DNA from: JAFMDF01 sp039024375
Lineage (GTDB): Bacteria; Bacteroidota; Bacteroidia; Chitinophagales; Saprospiraceae
Direction of reading: 5' to 3'
Length of the DNA: 5,679 nucleotides
NCBI GenBank assembly: GCA_039024375.1
Contig: JBCCQK010000532.1
Span: 1-5,679 of the forward strand
The notes under the pieces: model-generated
Told to the model about the DNA's origin: nothing
Database searches by the model: none
What the model saw: the letters and a program-made list of their open reading frames with translations, nothing else
Part shown: positions 1 to 5,377 of the stretch, piece after piece
Layout of the letters: every line of letters starts with the position of its first letter
Numbering within the stretch: position 1 is the stretch's first letter
Made by a program: the position numbers and the translations under genes

Positions 1-153
1 CAACGATTTGCTCTACTTGACCATCATCTTCTAAAGAAATAGCTAAAGTTGTCCCGTACAAGCGAAAGGTATCTATCAATTGACTTTTCTAAAAACGTCG
101 ACATAAAAAACAAAAGATACACAGGTCAACATTTTTTCTTACCACTACACAGT

Positions 154-837
154 TCAAACACGCTGCCGCCGAAACGCCACCAACTGCTCTCGCTCCACTC
201 GCCGATAATAAAACCCCGCAATAATTCCAAACGCAAATCCTCCAATGTGCGCCCACCAAGCCACACCACTCGCTTCCGCCGTTTGACTAATCGCTCCGAT
301 GCCGCTAATTAATTGTTGTCCTATCCATAAGCCGAGGAACACCAAGGCGGAAATTCTAAAAGAACTGAACAGAATAACGACCAATACTTTAATCTTAGAG
401 GTCGGGAACATTACTAAATAAGCGCCCAAGACCGCCGAAATAGCGCCACTTGCCCCAACAGTTGGAATCGTGCTATCTATATTGAAAAAGATATGTCCCG
501 CGTGCGCGGCTAGACCGCCTGCCATGTAGAAGATAAGAAAATTGAAGTTGCCGATGACCTGTTCGATGTTATCCGCAAAGACCCAAAGAAAGAGCATATT
601 TCCAATCAAGTGCATCCAACCGCCGTGCAAGAACATACTGGTGAATAGCGAAAAATAATCCTCGCCCCGCATCGTTTCGGCGGGAATGGACCCGAATTCC
701 ATAATGAATTGGTTTAAGGCGTCGGGCGGTAGCGACATTTCGTACAGAAAGACCAGTACGTTTATCACAATAAAAGCGTAGCTAAATAAAGGTTTACTAC
801 CGCCTTTTACTTGGTCGTCGCCAATTGGAAATATCAT
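154..837 (-). CDS. Rhomboid family intramembrane serine protease
   Basis: Predicted polytopic inner-membrane protease that cleaves transmembrane substrates within the bilayer; the substrate cannot be told from sequence. The 227-residue protein is a compact six-helix rhomboid without extra domains. Visible hallmarks are HGGWMHLIGN at 71-80 (loop and helix 2, with H71, H76 and N80 of the oxyanion region), catalytic Ser130 in GASG (128-131), and catalytic His197 in WWAHIGG (194-200) in the last helix. A further helix covers about 17-35, and a short basic tail (RRVEREQ..RRQRV) follows the last helix. The ATG start gives MIFPIGDD, an N-terminus usual for this bacterial class, and the length is normal. 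It lies 238 bp downstream of the PASTA gene on the same strand. I see no clear terminator between its stop and the left window edge. The family call is very secure; the physiological role is not inferable. Confidence 0.96.
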   Translation of the reverse strand: MIFPIGDDQVKGGSKPLFSYAFIVINVLVFLYEMSLPPDALNQFIMEFGSIPAETMRGEDYFSLFTSMFLHGGWMHLIGNMLFLWVFADNIEQVIGNFNFLIFYMAGGLAAHAGHIFFNIDSTIPTVGASGAISAVLGAYLVMFPTSKIKVLVVILFSSFRISALVFLGLWIGQQLISGIGAISQTAEASGVAWWAHIGGFAFGIIAGFYYRRVEREQLVAFRRQRV

Positions 838-863
838 AAGTTTACGTTTTTTTCTGCCGTTTA

Positions 864-941
864 TCGAGCGCAGCTTTGACTTTTACCATAAAGATTATAG
901 AGTTCACATAGTACATAGAGTTTTTCGAGCGTAGCTTTGAC
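864..941. repeat. 17-bp direct repeat pair in the rhomboid upstream spacer
   Basis: TCGAGCGCAGCTTTGAC at 864-880 recurs as TCGAGCGTAGCTTTGAC at 925-941, 61 bp apart, with a single C/T difference. Both copies sit between the PASTA gene and the rhomboid start, so on the minus strand they lie in the presumed upstream or leader region of the rhomboid gene. They may be members of a dispersed intergenic repeat family or a pair of binding sites. Nothing else gene-like is seen in 838-1029. Confidence 0.6.
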
Positions 942-1029
942 AAGTACCTATATAATATCTATTTTATTAGGCAAATCTCTGTTGCTGAGTATTTTGGATT
1001 TTTGTTGATTTCCTACAAATTCTCTAGAC

Positions 1030-1077
1030 TTTTACCCCTCAACCTCTCTTCCTATTCACCTCTCCACCTTTCCGCCT
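1030..1077 (-). repeat. Degenerate 8-bp tandem repeat (polypurine on minus strand)
   Basis: Read on the minus strand, six consecutive octamers follow one another without gaps: AGGCGGAA, AGGTGGAG, AGGTGAAT, AGGAAGAG, AGGTTGAG, GGGTAAAA. The first five begin with AGG and nearly all other positions are purines. The array begins inside the TAG stop of the PASTA gene and forms its immediate 3' flank. It could be a slipped-strand microsatellite that has decayed, or a purine-rich RNA segment between the two minus-strand genes. No function is known to me. Confidence 0.6.
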
Positions 1078-1909
1078 AATTACATTTTTCTGGTAGCCTT
1101 TTAGTCAGAAACACTTCAATGACCGTCCCAATCGCCACTGTTTTGCCCGGGCTATAACTCGGTACTTGTTTCCAAACGTAGGCGTTTTCCACGCTGGTTA
1201 CACTCGCATCTTCCTGTACGATGGCACTCAATTGGGAACCCCCAATGATAAAATCCGCTTCGCTGTATTTTTTACAAACTAAATTGGGGACATCTACTCG
1301 ACCGCCACCTCGGGTCGTCACGACCGCCTCGACGGTTTCGCCTTGTGGTACTTTTACCCCCGCTTTTAAATCTCGTCCCGTGATTTTCTGGTCTCCGACG
1401 TACAAATACAGGATGGTATTTTCTTCTAACTTATTGTTAAACTGTTTGCTACGAACTTTTAGATTTAGTTTTAATTGTTTCAAACGCCGAGCGTAGTAAT
1501 TGTAGTTATCATTCCCCGCCAAGGTGGGCAATAATTTTTCTTCTGCTTGAAATTTGGTGATGGTCAGATAAATAGTCCGTTCTTCCTTGACCCTTGATAA
1601 AGCTCTGGGACTTTGTTCCAATACGGTTCCCGCAGGTTTATCGGCCGACCAAATAGAGTCGTTGACTACCACTTTCAGGTTCTGCTGCTCAGCCTGTTGC
1701 ATCGCCTCCTCGATGTGCTGATTCAAAAAACTGGGTACTTGCAACGACTCCCCGTGATGCGTATAACTGGACATCCACAAAAAAGAGCCTCCCACAACGG
1801 CGACTACTAAAGCGACCATCCCTGCTAAATTTATCAGAAATCGTTTGCTGGATAAGAAATACCAAATCTCTTGACCTACGTTTTTTGCTTTCTCTTTAAA
1901 TGAACTCAT
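1076..1909 (-). CDS. PASTA domain-containing single-pass membrane protein
   Basis: A 277-residue protein with a short cytoplasmic N-terminus (about 1-23, basic: KEKAK..SSKR), one transmembrane helix (about 24-47, LINLAGMVALVVAVVGGSFLW) and an extracytoplasmic part made of three PASTA-like modules. Module 1 is about 55-118 (LQVPSFL...IEEAMQQAEQQNLKVVV...PAGTVLEQSP). Module 2, about 124-200, is diverged and carries extra sequence, although VPQGETVEAVV is recognisable. Module 3 is about 203-270 (VDVPNLVCKKYSEADFII...VPSYSPGKTVAIGTVIEVFLTK). PASTA modules bind peptidoglycan or muropeptides in several bacteria. Here no Ser/Thr kinase or PBP domain is attached, which is the ordinary architecture in Bacteroidota, where such genes often precede an RluA/RluD-type pseudouridine synthase. 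In this window the next gene on the strand is a rhomboid instead. A role at the cell wall or periplasm is inference. The ATG start is supported by the basic N-terminus just ahead of the helix. Confidence 0.93.
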   Translation of the reverse strand: MSSFKEKAKNVGQEIWYFLSSKRFLINLAGMVALVVAVVGGSFLWMSSYTHHGESLQVPSFLNQHIEEAMQQAEQQNLKVVVNDSIWSADKPAGTVLEQSPRALSRVKEERTIYLTITKFQAEEKLLPTLAGNDNYNYYARRLKQLKLNLKVRSKQFNNKLEENTILYLYVGDQKITGRDLKAGVKVPQGETVEAVVTTRGGGRVDVPNLVCKKYSEADFIIGGSQLSAIVQEDASVTSVENAYVWKQVPSYSPGKTVAIGTVIEVFLTKRLPEKCN

Positions 1910-2005
1910 GCGCTAAATCTAAAATTTAAAATGCCAAACCTGCCAGACTGTTGTGCGAGCTGGTTTAAAATTCTACTAGTTATAATGTATGTACTTTTGC
2001 TTGAC

Positions 2006-2038
2006 CAAAGGTACAATTTGATTTTTACAAGTGAGAAA
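2006..2038 (-). promoter_or_regulatory. Candidate Bacteroidota-type promoter of the PASTA gene
   Basis: On the minus strand TACCTTTG (2013 down to 2006) matches the Bacteroidota -7 consensus TAnnTTTG exactly. The -33 element is weak: TTTC at 2038-2035, 21 bp upstream, where TTTG is expected. Transcription would begin near 1998-2000 and leave a leader of about 90 nt before the ATG at 1909. On the plus strand the same segment reads TACAATTTG (2012-2020), a -7-like sequence with one extra base that would point toward the MATE gene, so the two could be overlapping divergent promoters. This rests on motif match only. Confidence 0.4.
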
Positions 2039-2103
2039 TGAAAGTAAAGTATAACTGGAATTTCCACTAATTCTTAGCTTGAATATTTATCTTTTAATAC
2101 TTG

Positions 2104-2166
2104 ATGAAGTCTAACTTCTGACAGTTCCGATTGAAAATCGAAACGGTCTGACTTCTGACTTCTCAT
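2104..2166 (+). repeat. Dispersed intergenic repeat, copy A
   Basis: A 63-bp segment with conserved ends. The left end (2104-2121, ATGAAGTCTAACTTCTGA) and right end (2144-2166, beginning CGGTCTGACTTCTGAC) recur at 3897-3964 with 2 of 18 and 1 of 23 differences, while the middle 22 bp are unrelated and contain a small hairpin (CGATT-GAA-AATCG, 2128-2140). The right end is built from a 7-bp unit (TCTGACT). The copy ends 15 bp before the ATG of the MATE gene, so it would be part of that gene's leader. Confidence 0.65.
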
Positions 2167-2181
2167 TTATTTCTCCGCAAA

Positions 2182-3486
2182 ATGACGAAAGAAGTTCTCC
2201 GACTTGCCATCCCGAATATCATCAGCAATATCTCCGTTCCGTTGTTATCGAGCGTCGATACCGCCTTGATGGGGCAACTGTCCGCTTTGCACATTGGTGC
2301 GGTTGGTGTCGGTTCCATGATTTTTAACTTTATCTATTGGAACTTTGGCTTCTTGCGGATGGGAACAACGGGTATTACCGCTCAAGCCTACGGACAACAA
2401 TCGGATAAAGCCGTGCTATTAACGCTGGGACGGGCTATGCTTATTGCCATTGCACTAGCCATCCTGATTATTTTGCTACAAGTCCCTTTCGCCCGTTTGA
2501 GTTTTTATTTGATGAATCTATCCGAAGCACAACTCCCCTTAGTCGCCGAGTATTTCTACATTCGGATTTGGGCGGCGCCCGCTACTTTAGGACTGTACGC
2601 CTTAATGGGCTGGTATTTTGGTATGCAAAACGCCGTTTATCCGCTCATTTTAACTGTCACCATTAATGTCATCAACATTCTAGCCAGTTTCTTTTTTATC
2701 AAATATTTGGGATTTGAAGTAGCGGGGGTAGCTTACGGAACGGTCATTGCGCAATATGTTGGTTTGCTGTTGGCTATTGTTCTGTTTTTTTACAAATATC
2801 GCCATCTGCTACCCAATTTAACCCAAGCGGGACTATTGCAATGGCAGGAATTACAACAATTTTTGAGCATCAACGGCGATATTTTTATTCGGACGTTTTG
2901 CTTAACGTTTGCTTTCGGTTTTTTTTACAGTCAATCGTCTGTTGGCGGCGAACAGTTGTTGGCCATCAACGTCATTTTACTACAATTTTTGAATTGGATG
3001 TCCTACGGAATCGACGGGTTTGCCTTTGCGTCGGAAAGTTTAGTTGGAAAGTATTTTGGGGCGAAGCAGCCTACGCAACTGAAAACAGCGATTCGATTAA
3101 GTTTTTCAATGGCGATGGGACTAGGCGGATTGTACAGCTTGGTATATTTCGTTTTTGGCCCCGCTATCGTCGGTATCTTTTCTAATCAATCGTCCGTCGT
3201 TTCCGCTACCCAGCCTTATCTAATTTGGATGGTCATTTTTCCTATTCTAAGTACGCCCTGCTATATTTGGGACGGTATTTTCATTGGTCTGACCGCTTCG
3301 AAGGCCATGCGAGATAGTATGTTGGTGGCCCTAGTCATCTATTTAGCTGTTCATTTTTTAGTGAAAACGCCATTGGGTAATCACGGTCTGTGGTTTGCGC
3401 TACTCGTTTTTATGATGGCTAGAGGAGGAATCCAGTGGTTTATTTTCTGGCGACGAGATTTAGGGGCGGTAAAGAATACTACTTGA
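2182..3486 (+). CDS. MATE family efflux transporter, DinF-like
   Basis: Inner-membrane multidrug/toxic-compound extrusion transporter, expected to export organic cations or other compounds by H+ or Na+ antiport. The 434-residue protein is almost wholly hydrophobic, in the pattern of two six-helix halves. The first helix carries VPLLSSVDTALMG (19-31) with Asp26 at the position of the ion-coupling acid of DinF-type MATEs. FLRMGTTGITAQAYG (57-71) is the DinF-branch signature, GWYFGMQNAVYPL is at 143-155, YGIDGFAFASESLVGKYFG (275-293) is the matching segment of the second half, and GNHGLWFALLVFMMARG (399-415) marks the last helix. The length is normal for the branch. The ATG at 2182 gives the short N-terminus MTKEVLRLAIPNIISN usual for the family. 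The gene stands alone, divergent from the PASTA gene and convergent with the aldolase. No convincing terminator follows it on the plus strand. The substrate is unknown; the family call is secure. Confidence 0.95.
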   Translation: MTKEVLRLAIPNIISNISVPLLSSVDTALMGQLSALHIGAVGVGSMIFNFIYWNFGFLRMGTTGITAQAYGQQSDKAVLLTLGRAMLIAIALAILIILLQVPFARLSFYLMNLSEAQLPLVAEYFYIRIWAAPATLGLYALMGWYFGMQNAVYPLILTVTINVINILASFFFIKYLGFEVAGVAYGTVIAQYVGLLLAIVLFFYKYRHLLPNLTQAGLLQWQELQQFLSINGDIFIRTFCLTFAFGFFYSQSSVGGEQLLAINVILLQFLNWMSYGIDGFAFASESLVGKYFGAKQPTQLKTAIRLSFSMAMGLGGLYSLVYFVFGPAIVGIFSNQSSVVSATQPYLIWMVIFPILSTPCYIWDGIFIGLTASKAMRDSMLVALVIYLAVHFLVKTPLGNHGLWFALLVFMMARGGIQWFIFWRRDLGAVKNTT

Positions 3487-3572
3487 AATCGTACGAATAG
3501 ATAGCTCTATCTCTTAGAAATAGGTGGAAATAAAAGAAATATAGTGGAAATATTTTCTAATTGGGTTATACA

Positions 3573-3606
3573 AGAAAACCGCCAGACATTTCACATCTGA
3601 CGGTTC
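3573..3606 (-). terminator. Rho-independent terminator, minus strand
   Basis: Read on the minus strand, AACCGTCAGA (3605-3596) pairs with TCTGGCGGTT (3586-3577) around a 9-nt loop and is followed by TTCTTG, so the 3' end has a four-T run. In this direction the one non-Watson-Crick pair is a G-U wobble; on the plus strand it is a C-A mismatch with no T tract. It therefore fits transcription arriving from the aldolase gene, about 360 bp upstream, better than the MATE gene ending at 3486. Between the MATE stop and this hairpin only an AGATAG/CTATCT mini-hairpin (around 3498-3511) without a T run was seen. Confidence 0.6.
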
Positions 3607-3700
3607 TAACTATTAAGGAAATGATTCTTTATATTATTAAGTAATGAGGGAAGATTACGTACAATTAAAAATTCATCCACTTTTGTAAGTTCTCAACAGT

Positions 3701-3847
3701 TGCTCGTCGGGAGACGAGCAGATAGTTATTTTAGTCCGCTCACCAAAGCGGGATTAAAATATCGTTGTTCGATGTATCAAGTCTCCAGACCTGCCCGCAA
3801 GCATTCAGGCGGGCTTGATACGAATATCCGCAGGCCTCTAGACCTGC
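3701..3847. repeat. Hairpin cluster, REP-like intergenic element
   Basis: Four inverted repeats follow one another in 147 bp with no coding potential. (1) TGCTCGTC 3701-3708 pairs with GACGAGCA 3713-3720 across a GGGA loop. (2) TATTTTAGTCCGCT 3727-3740 pairs with AGCGGGATTAAAATA 3747-3761 with one bulge and one wobble. (3) GTATCAAG 3774-3781 pairs with CTTGATAC 3814-3821, enclosing an inner GCCCGC 3793-3798 / GCGGGC 3809-3814 stem. (4) GCAGG 3830-3834 pairs with CCTGC 3843-3847. The run CCAGACCTGC inside hairpin 3 is echoed by CTAGACCTGC in hairpin 4. None has a terminal T run, so these are not ordinary terminators. The arrangement resembles REP/BIME palindromes mobilised by TnpA_REP (RAYT) transposases, but no such transposase is in the window. 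Confidence 0.55.
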
Positions 3848-3896
3848 ATTGAGTACTTACCCGATTTTAATTTAAACATCTAGTTATCAGCGATTT

Positions 3897-3964
3897 ATGA
3901 AGTTTGACTTCTGATAAGCATACGCCCCGTCTGGGATTCATCGGTCTGGCTTCTGACTTCTCAT
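3897..3964 (+). repeat. Dispersed intergenic repeat, copy B
   Basis: Second copy of the element at 2104-2166. Its left end ATGAAGTTTGACTTCTGA is at 3897-3914 and its right end, beginning CGGTCTGGCTTCTGAC, at 3942-3964. The middle is 27 bp of unrelated sequence against 22 bp in copy A. It ends two bases before the stop codon of the aldolase gene, so on the minus strand it is the first thing transcribed after that gene. Confidence 0.65.
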
Positions 3965-3966
3965 CA

Positions 3967-4752
3967 CTACGTCATCAACTCTGGATACGCCGTAACAATG
4001 TCCTGCCATAGCGGTTGAAAACTAAAGTGTCCCGCGATGGGGAAACCAACTTCGTTATTTCGAGTGTTCAACGCCGTTTCGTGGTCAATTTTGATGAGGT
4101 CTCGGCCCGTTGCTTCGGCCATCATTTGTGCCTGACAACTTCGTTCCATCGTGATGAACCACCAAGCTGCCTCTTCCACCGTTTTACCAACGGTCAACAG
4201 ACCATGATTTTGTAGGATGACGGCCTTATTTTGTCCCAAAGCGGCGCCAATTCTATCGCCCTCACTCGTATCGAGTACAACGCCCGTGTATTCCGAATAA
4301 ATAGAATGGTCTTCGTAGAAGGCACAAGAATCTTGGGTAAGCGGGTCCAATAAAGCTCCCGTTGCCGACCAAGCTTTACCGTAAACGGAGTGTGCGTGGG
4401 CGGCCGCCGTACAGTCGGGTCGTGCAGCGTGTACTCTAGAGTGAATAGCAAAAGCCGCTTGATTGAGTTGTTTGTGCTTGCCTTCTACAATATTCCCCTC
4501 ATGGTCCACCAAAATCAAATCCGATGCGGTCATTCGATTGAAAGATAGGCCAAACGGGTTTACCCAAAAGCAATCTTCGCGTTCGGGGTCTCTTACAGTG
4601 ATATGTCCCGCTACGCCCTCGGAAAAACCAAATCGACCAAAAATTCTGAAGGCCCCTGCGAGCCGCTGCTTCAAATGTAAACGTTCTGCTTCTACCGTTT
4701 CGAAAGTAGGATACAAGCCAGGAGGGGCTTCTATTGGATTTTTTACTGCCAT
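3967..4752 (-). CDS. Class II aldolase/adducin family protein
   Basis: Cytoplasmic protein of the fold shared by fuculose-phosphate aldolase, ribulose-phosphate 4-epimerase and adducin head domains; the substrate is unknown. With the chosen start it has 261 residues, normal for the family. Visible motifs are GFSEGVAGHITVRD (42-55), FWVNPFG (62-68), IHSRVHAARPD (103-113), AAHAHS (117-122) with predicted metal ligands His119 and His121, and NHGLLTVGKTVEEAAWWF (182-199) with the third histidine His183. The catalytic Glu of FucA-type aldolases falls at Ala100 in my alignment, as in the adducin-like branch, so aldol cleavage should not be assumed. The frame is open up to an ATG at 4932, but the added 60 residues resemble nothing in the family and are encoded by the palindrome at 4769-4806 and part of the foldback, so I prefer the ATG at 4752 (MAVKNPIEAPPG). 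An ATG at 4770 is a weaker alternative. It is monocistronic as far as can be seen. Confidence 0.9.
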   Translation of the reverse strand: MAVKNPIEAPPGLYPTFETVEAERLHLKQRLAGAFRIFGRFGFSEGVAGHITVRDPEREDCFWVNPFGLSFNRMTASDLILVDHEGNIVEGKHKQLNQAAFAIHSRVHAARPDCTAAAHAHSVYGKAWSATGALLDPLTQDSCAFYEDHSIYSEYTGVVLDTSEGDRIGAALGQNKAVILQNHGLLTVGKTVEEAAWWFITMERSCQAQMMAEATGRDLIKIDHETALNTRNNEVGFPIAGHFSFQPLWQDIVTAYPELMT

Positions 4753-4768
4753 TTTAAAATTTTTAAGC

Positions 4769-4806
4769 ATACTAGATACTGGTCTCCGGTAGCTGGTATC
4801 TAGTAT
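4769..4806. repeat. 38-bp palindrome in the aldolase leader
   Basis: ATACTAGATACTGG (4769-4782) and CTGGTATCTAGTAT (4793-4806) form a 14-bp inverted repeat around a 10-nt centre. Eleven outer pairs are perfect and two inner ones are G-U on the plus-strand RNA (A-C mismatches on the minus strand). It starts 17 bp upstream of the preferred aldolase ATG and overlaps the alternative ATG at 4770, so the hairpin would lie in the leader. It could be an operator, a translational control hairpin or another intergenic palindromic repeat. Confidence 0.65.
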
Positions 4807-4900
4807 TGATAAGTTTGAATGATTTACTAAAGGAGTATTATAACTGTTCAGAATAGGGAAGCAAAACCACCCCATAATTCGGAATTGAAAGAATAGAGAC

Positions 4901-5067
4901 TTAAGGGATGACGAAGTAAATAACCTACACATCTGACGGTCTCTTTTTCCTTTTAGCTGCGTTAAATTTTTTCAACGTAGCGACGGCTATGCTGAAAAAA
5001 TTTGCCTTGCTAAAAGAAAAAACAGTCTCGTCATTTTGCGTAGTTTATTTAATTCCTCATCCCTAAA
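4901..5067. mobile_element. Foldback (MITE-like) element, about 167-bp imperfect palindrome
   Basis: The arms 4901-4981 and 4986-5067 are inverted copies of each other around the 4-nt centre GACG. By hand alignment about 64 of 83 columns agree, with three single-base gaps. The best blocks are the tips (TTAAGGGATGACGAAGTAAA against the inverse of 5048-5067), TTTTTCCTTTTAGC, and AAATTTTTTCA next to the loop. No protein is encoded. Long foldbacks of this size are typical of non-autonomous elements such as MITEs, although a decayed structured RNA or replication-generated inverted duplication is possible. Weaker outer arms (4842-4860 and 5127-5145) may extend the unit to 304 bp. No clear target-site duplication could be fixed. 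The classification as mobile is inference; the palindrome itself is seen directly. Confidence 0.5.
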
Positions 5068-5075
5068 TTGAAGGA

Positions 5076-5114
5076 AAGTTGACAAAATTTTTGGTTCATC
5101 CCACTTGTCAACTT
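5076..5114. repeat. 10-bp perfect inverted repeat beside the foldback
   Basis: AAGTTGACAA (5076-5085) and TTGTCAACTT (5105-5114) are perfect inverse copies separated by 19 nt. It lies on the right side of the foldback, between its inner arm and the outer arm at 5127-5145, and has no counterpart on the left side. No T tract follows on either strand, so it is not an obvious terminator. An operator-like site or part of the composite element are both possible. Confidence 0.5.
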
Positions 5115-5181
5115 CATACGTCCCTTTTCTCTATTCTAAACAATTATTCAAATCTAAAAAAAATTGATAGAAAGCACAAAG

Positions 5182-5222
5182 AAAAAAGCCGTATTTCCAA
5201 CGAAAGGAAATACGGCTTTTTT
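5182..5222. terminator. Strong bidirectional rho-independent terminator
   Basis: AAAAAAGCCGTATTTCC (5182-5198) and GGAAATACGGCTTTTTT (5206-5222) form a perfect 17-bp inverted repeat with the 7-nt loop AACGAAA. Because the stem is flanked by six A on one side and six T on the other, it is a textbook terminator in both directions. The only supported plus-strand gene upstream is the MATE gene 1.7 kb away. On the minus strand it lies beyond the terminator at 5325-5377. Confidence 0.9.
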
Positions 5223-5324
5223 GACAATGGCAACAACAAAATAATAATCTCATGAAATAATTCTTCGGTTTTCTTTTGATTTGGGTATAGGCAATTCCTA
5301 TTAAAATAGGTGATGGCATACTTG

Positions 5325-5377
5325 AAAAAAGGAGCAAATTTGGAGATAGCGTTTGGGGCGCTATCTCCAAAACTCCT
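5325..5377 (-). terminator. Rho-independent terminator, minus strand
   Basis: TTTGGAGATAGCG (5339-5351) and CGCTATCTCCAAA (5359-5371) are a perfect 13-bp inverted repeat with a 7-nt loop. An outer AGGAG/CTCCT pair extends the stem across a small internal loop. On the minus strand the structure is followed directly by TTTTTT (5330-5325), so it would stop transcription coming from the right edge of the window. This implies a minus-strand gene to the right, possibly the partial frame at 5559-5678. Confidence 0.75.

Noticed and set aside
1..88. A 29-codon open frame on the minus strand running off the left edge (reads ...LYGTTLAISLEDDGQVEQIV) that could be the start of a gene downstream of the rhomboid.
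   Set aside because: It contains no ATG and would need a TTG start, there is no ribosome-site support, and 29 open codons are within chance. A 13-codon plus-strand tail ending at 42 is an equally weak alternative.
49..312. An 87-residue plus-strand open frame at the left end, and other plus-strand frames opposite the PASTA and aldolase genes.
   Set aside because: They mostly lie antisense to clearly conserved genes and their translations are low-complexity or basic without family motifs, so they are shadows.
941..956. A sigma70-like pair TTGACA...TATAAT on the plus strand around 937-956.
   Set aside because: The spacing is only about 8 bp, the first element belongs to the repeated 17-mer, and no plus-strand gene follows.
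1930..1970. Imperfect inverted repeat AAACC..CAG/CTGGTTT in the PASTA leader as a riboswitch or attenuator.
   Set aside because: The stem is short with a bulge, no T run follows, and no known riboswitch core is recognisable.
2176..2187. CGCAAAATGACG at the MATE start also occurs inverted in the foldback arm near 5030-5041.
   Set aside because: A 12-bp match between two such places is close to chance expectation in AT-rich DNA and nothing around it matches further.
5131..5370. A 79-residue minus-strand open frame.
   Set aside because: It reads through the perfect terminator at 5182-5222, begins inside the hairpin of the next terminator and overlaps the outer foldback arm; the protein has no recognisable pattern.
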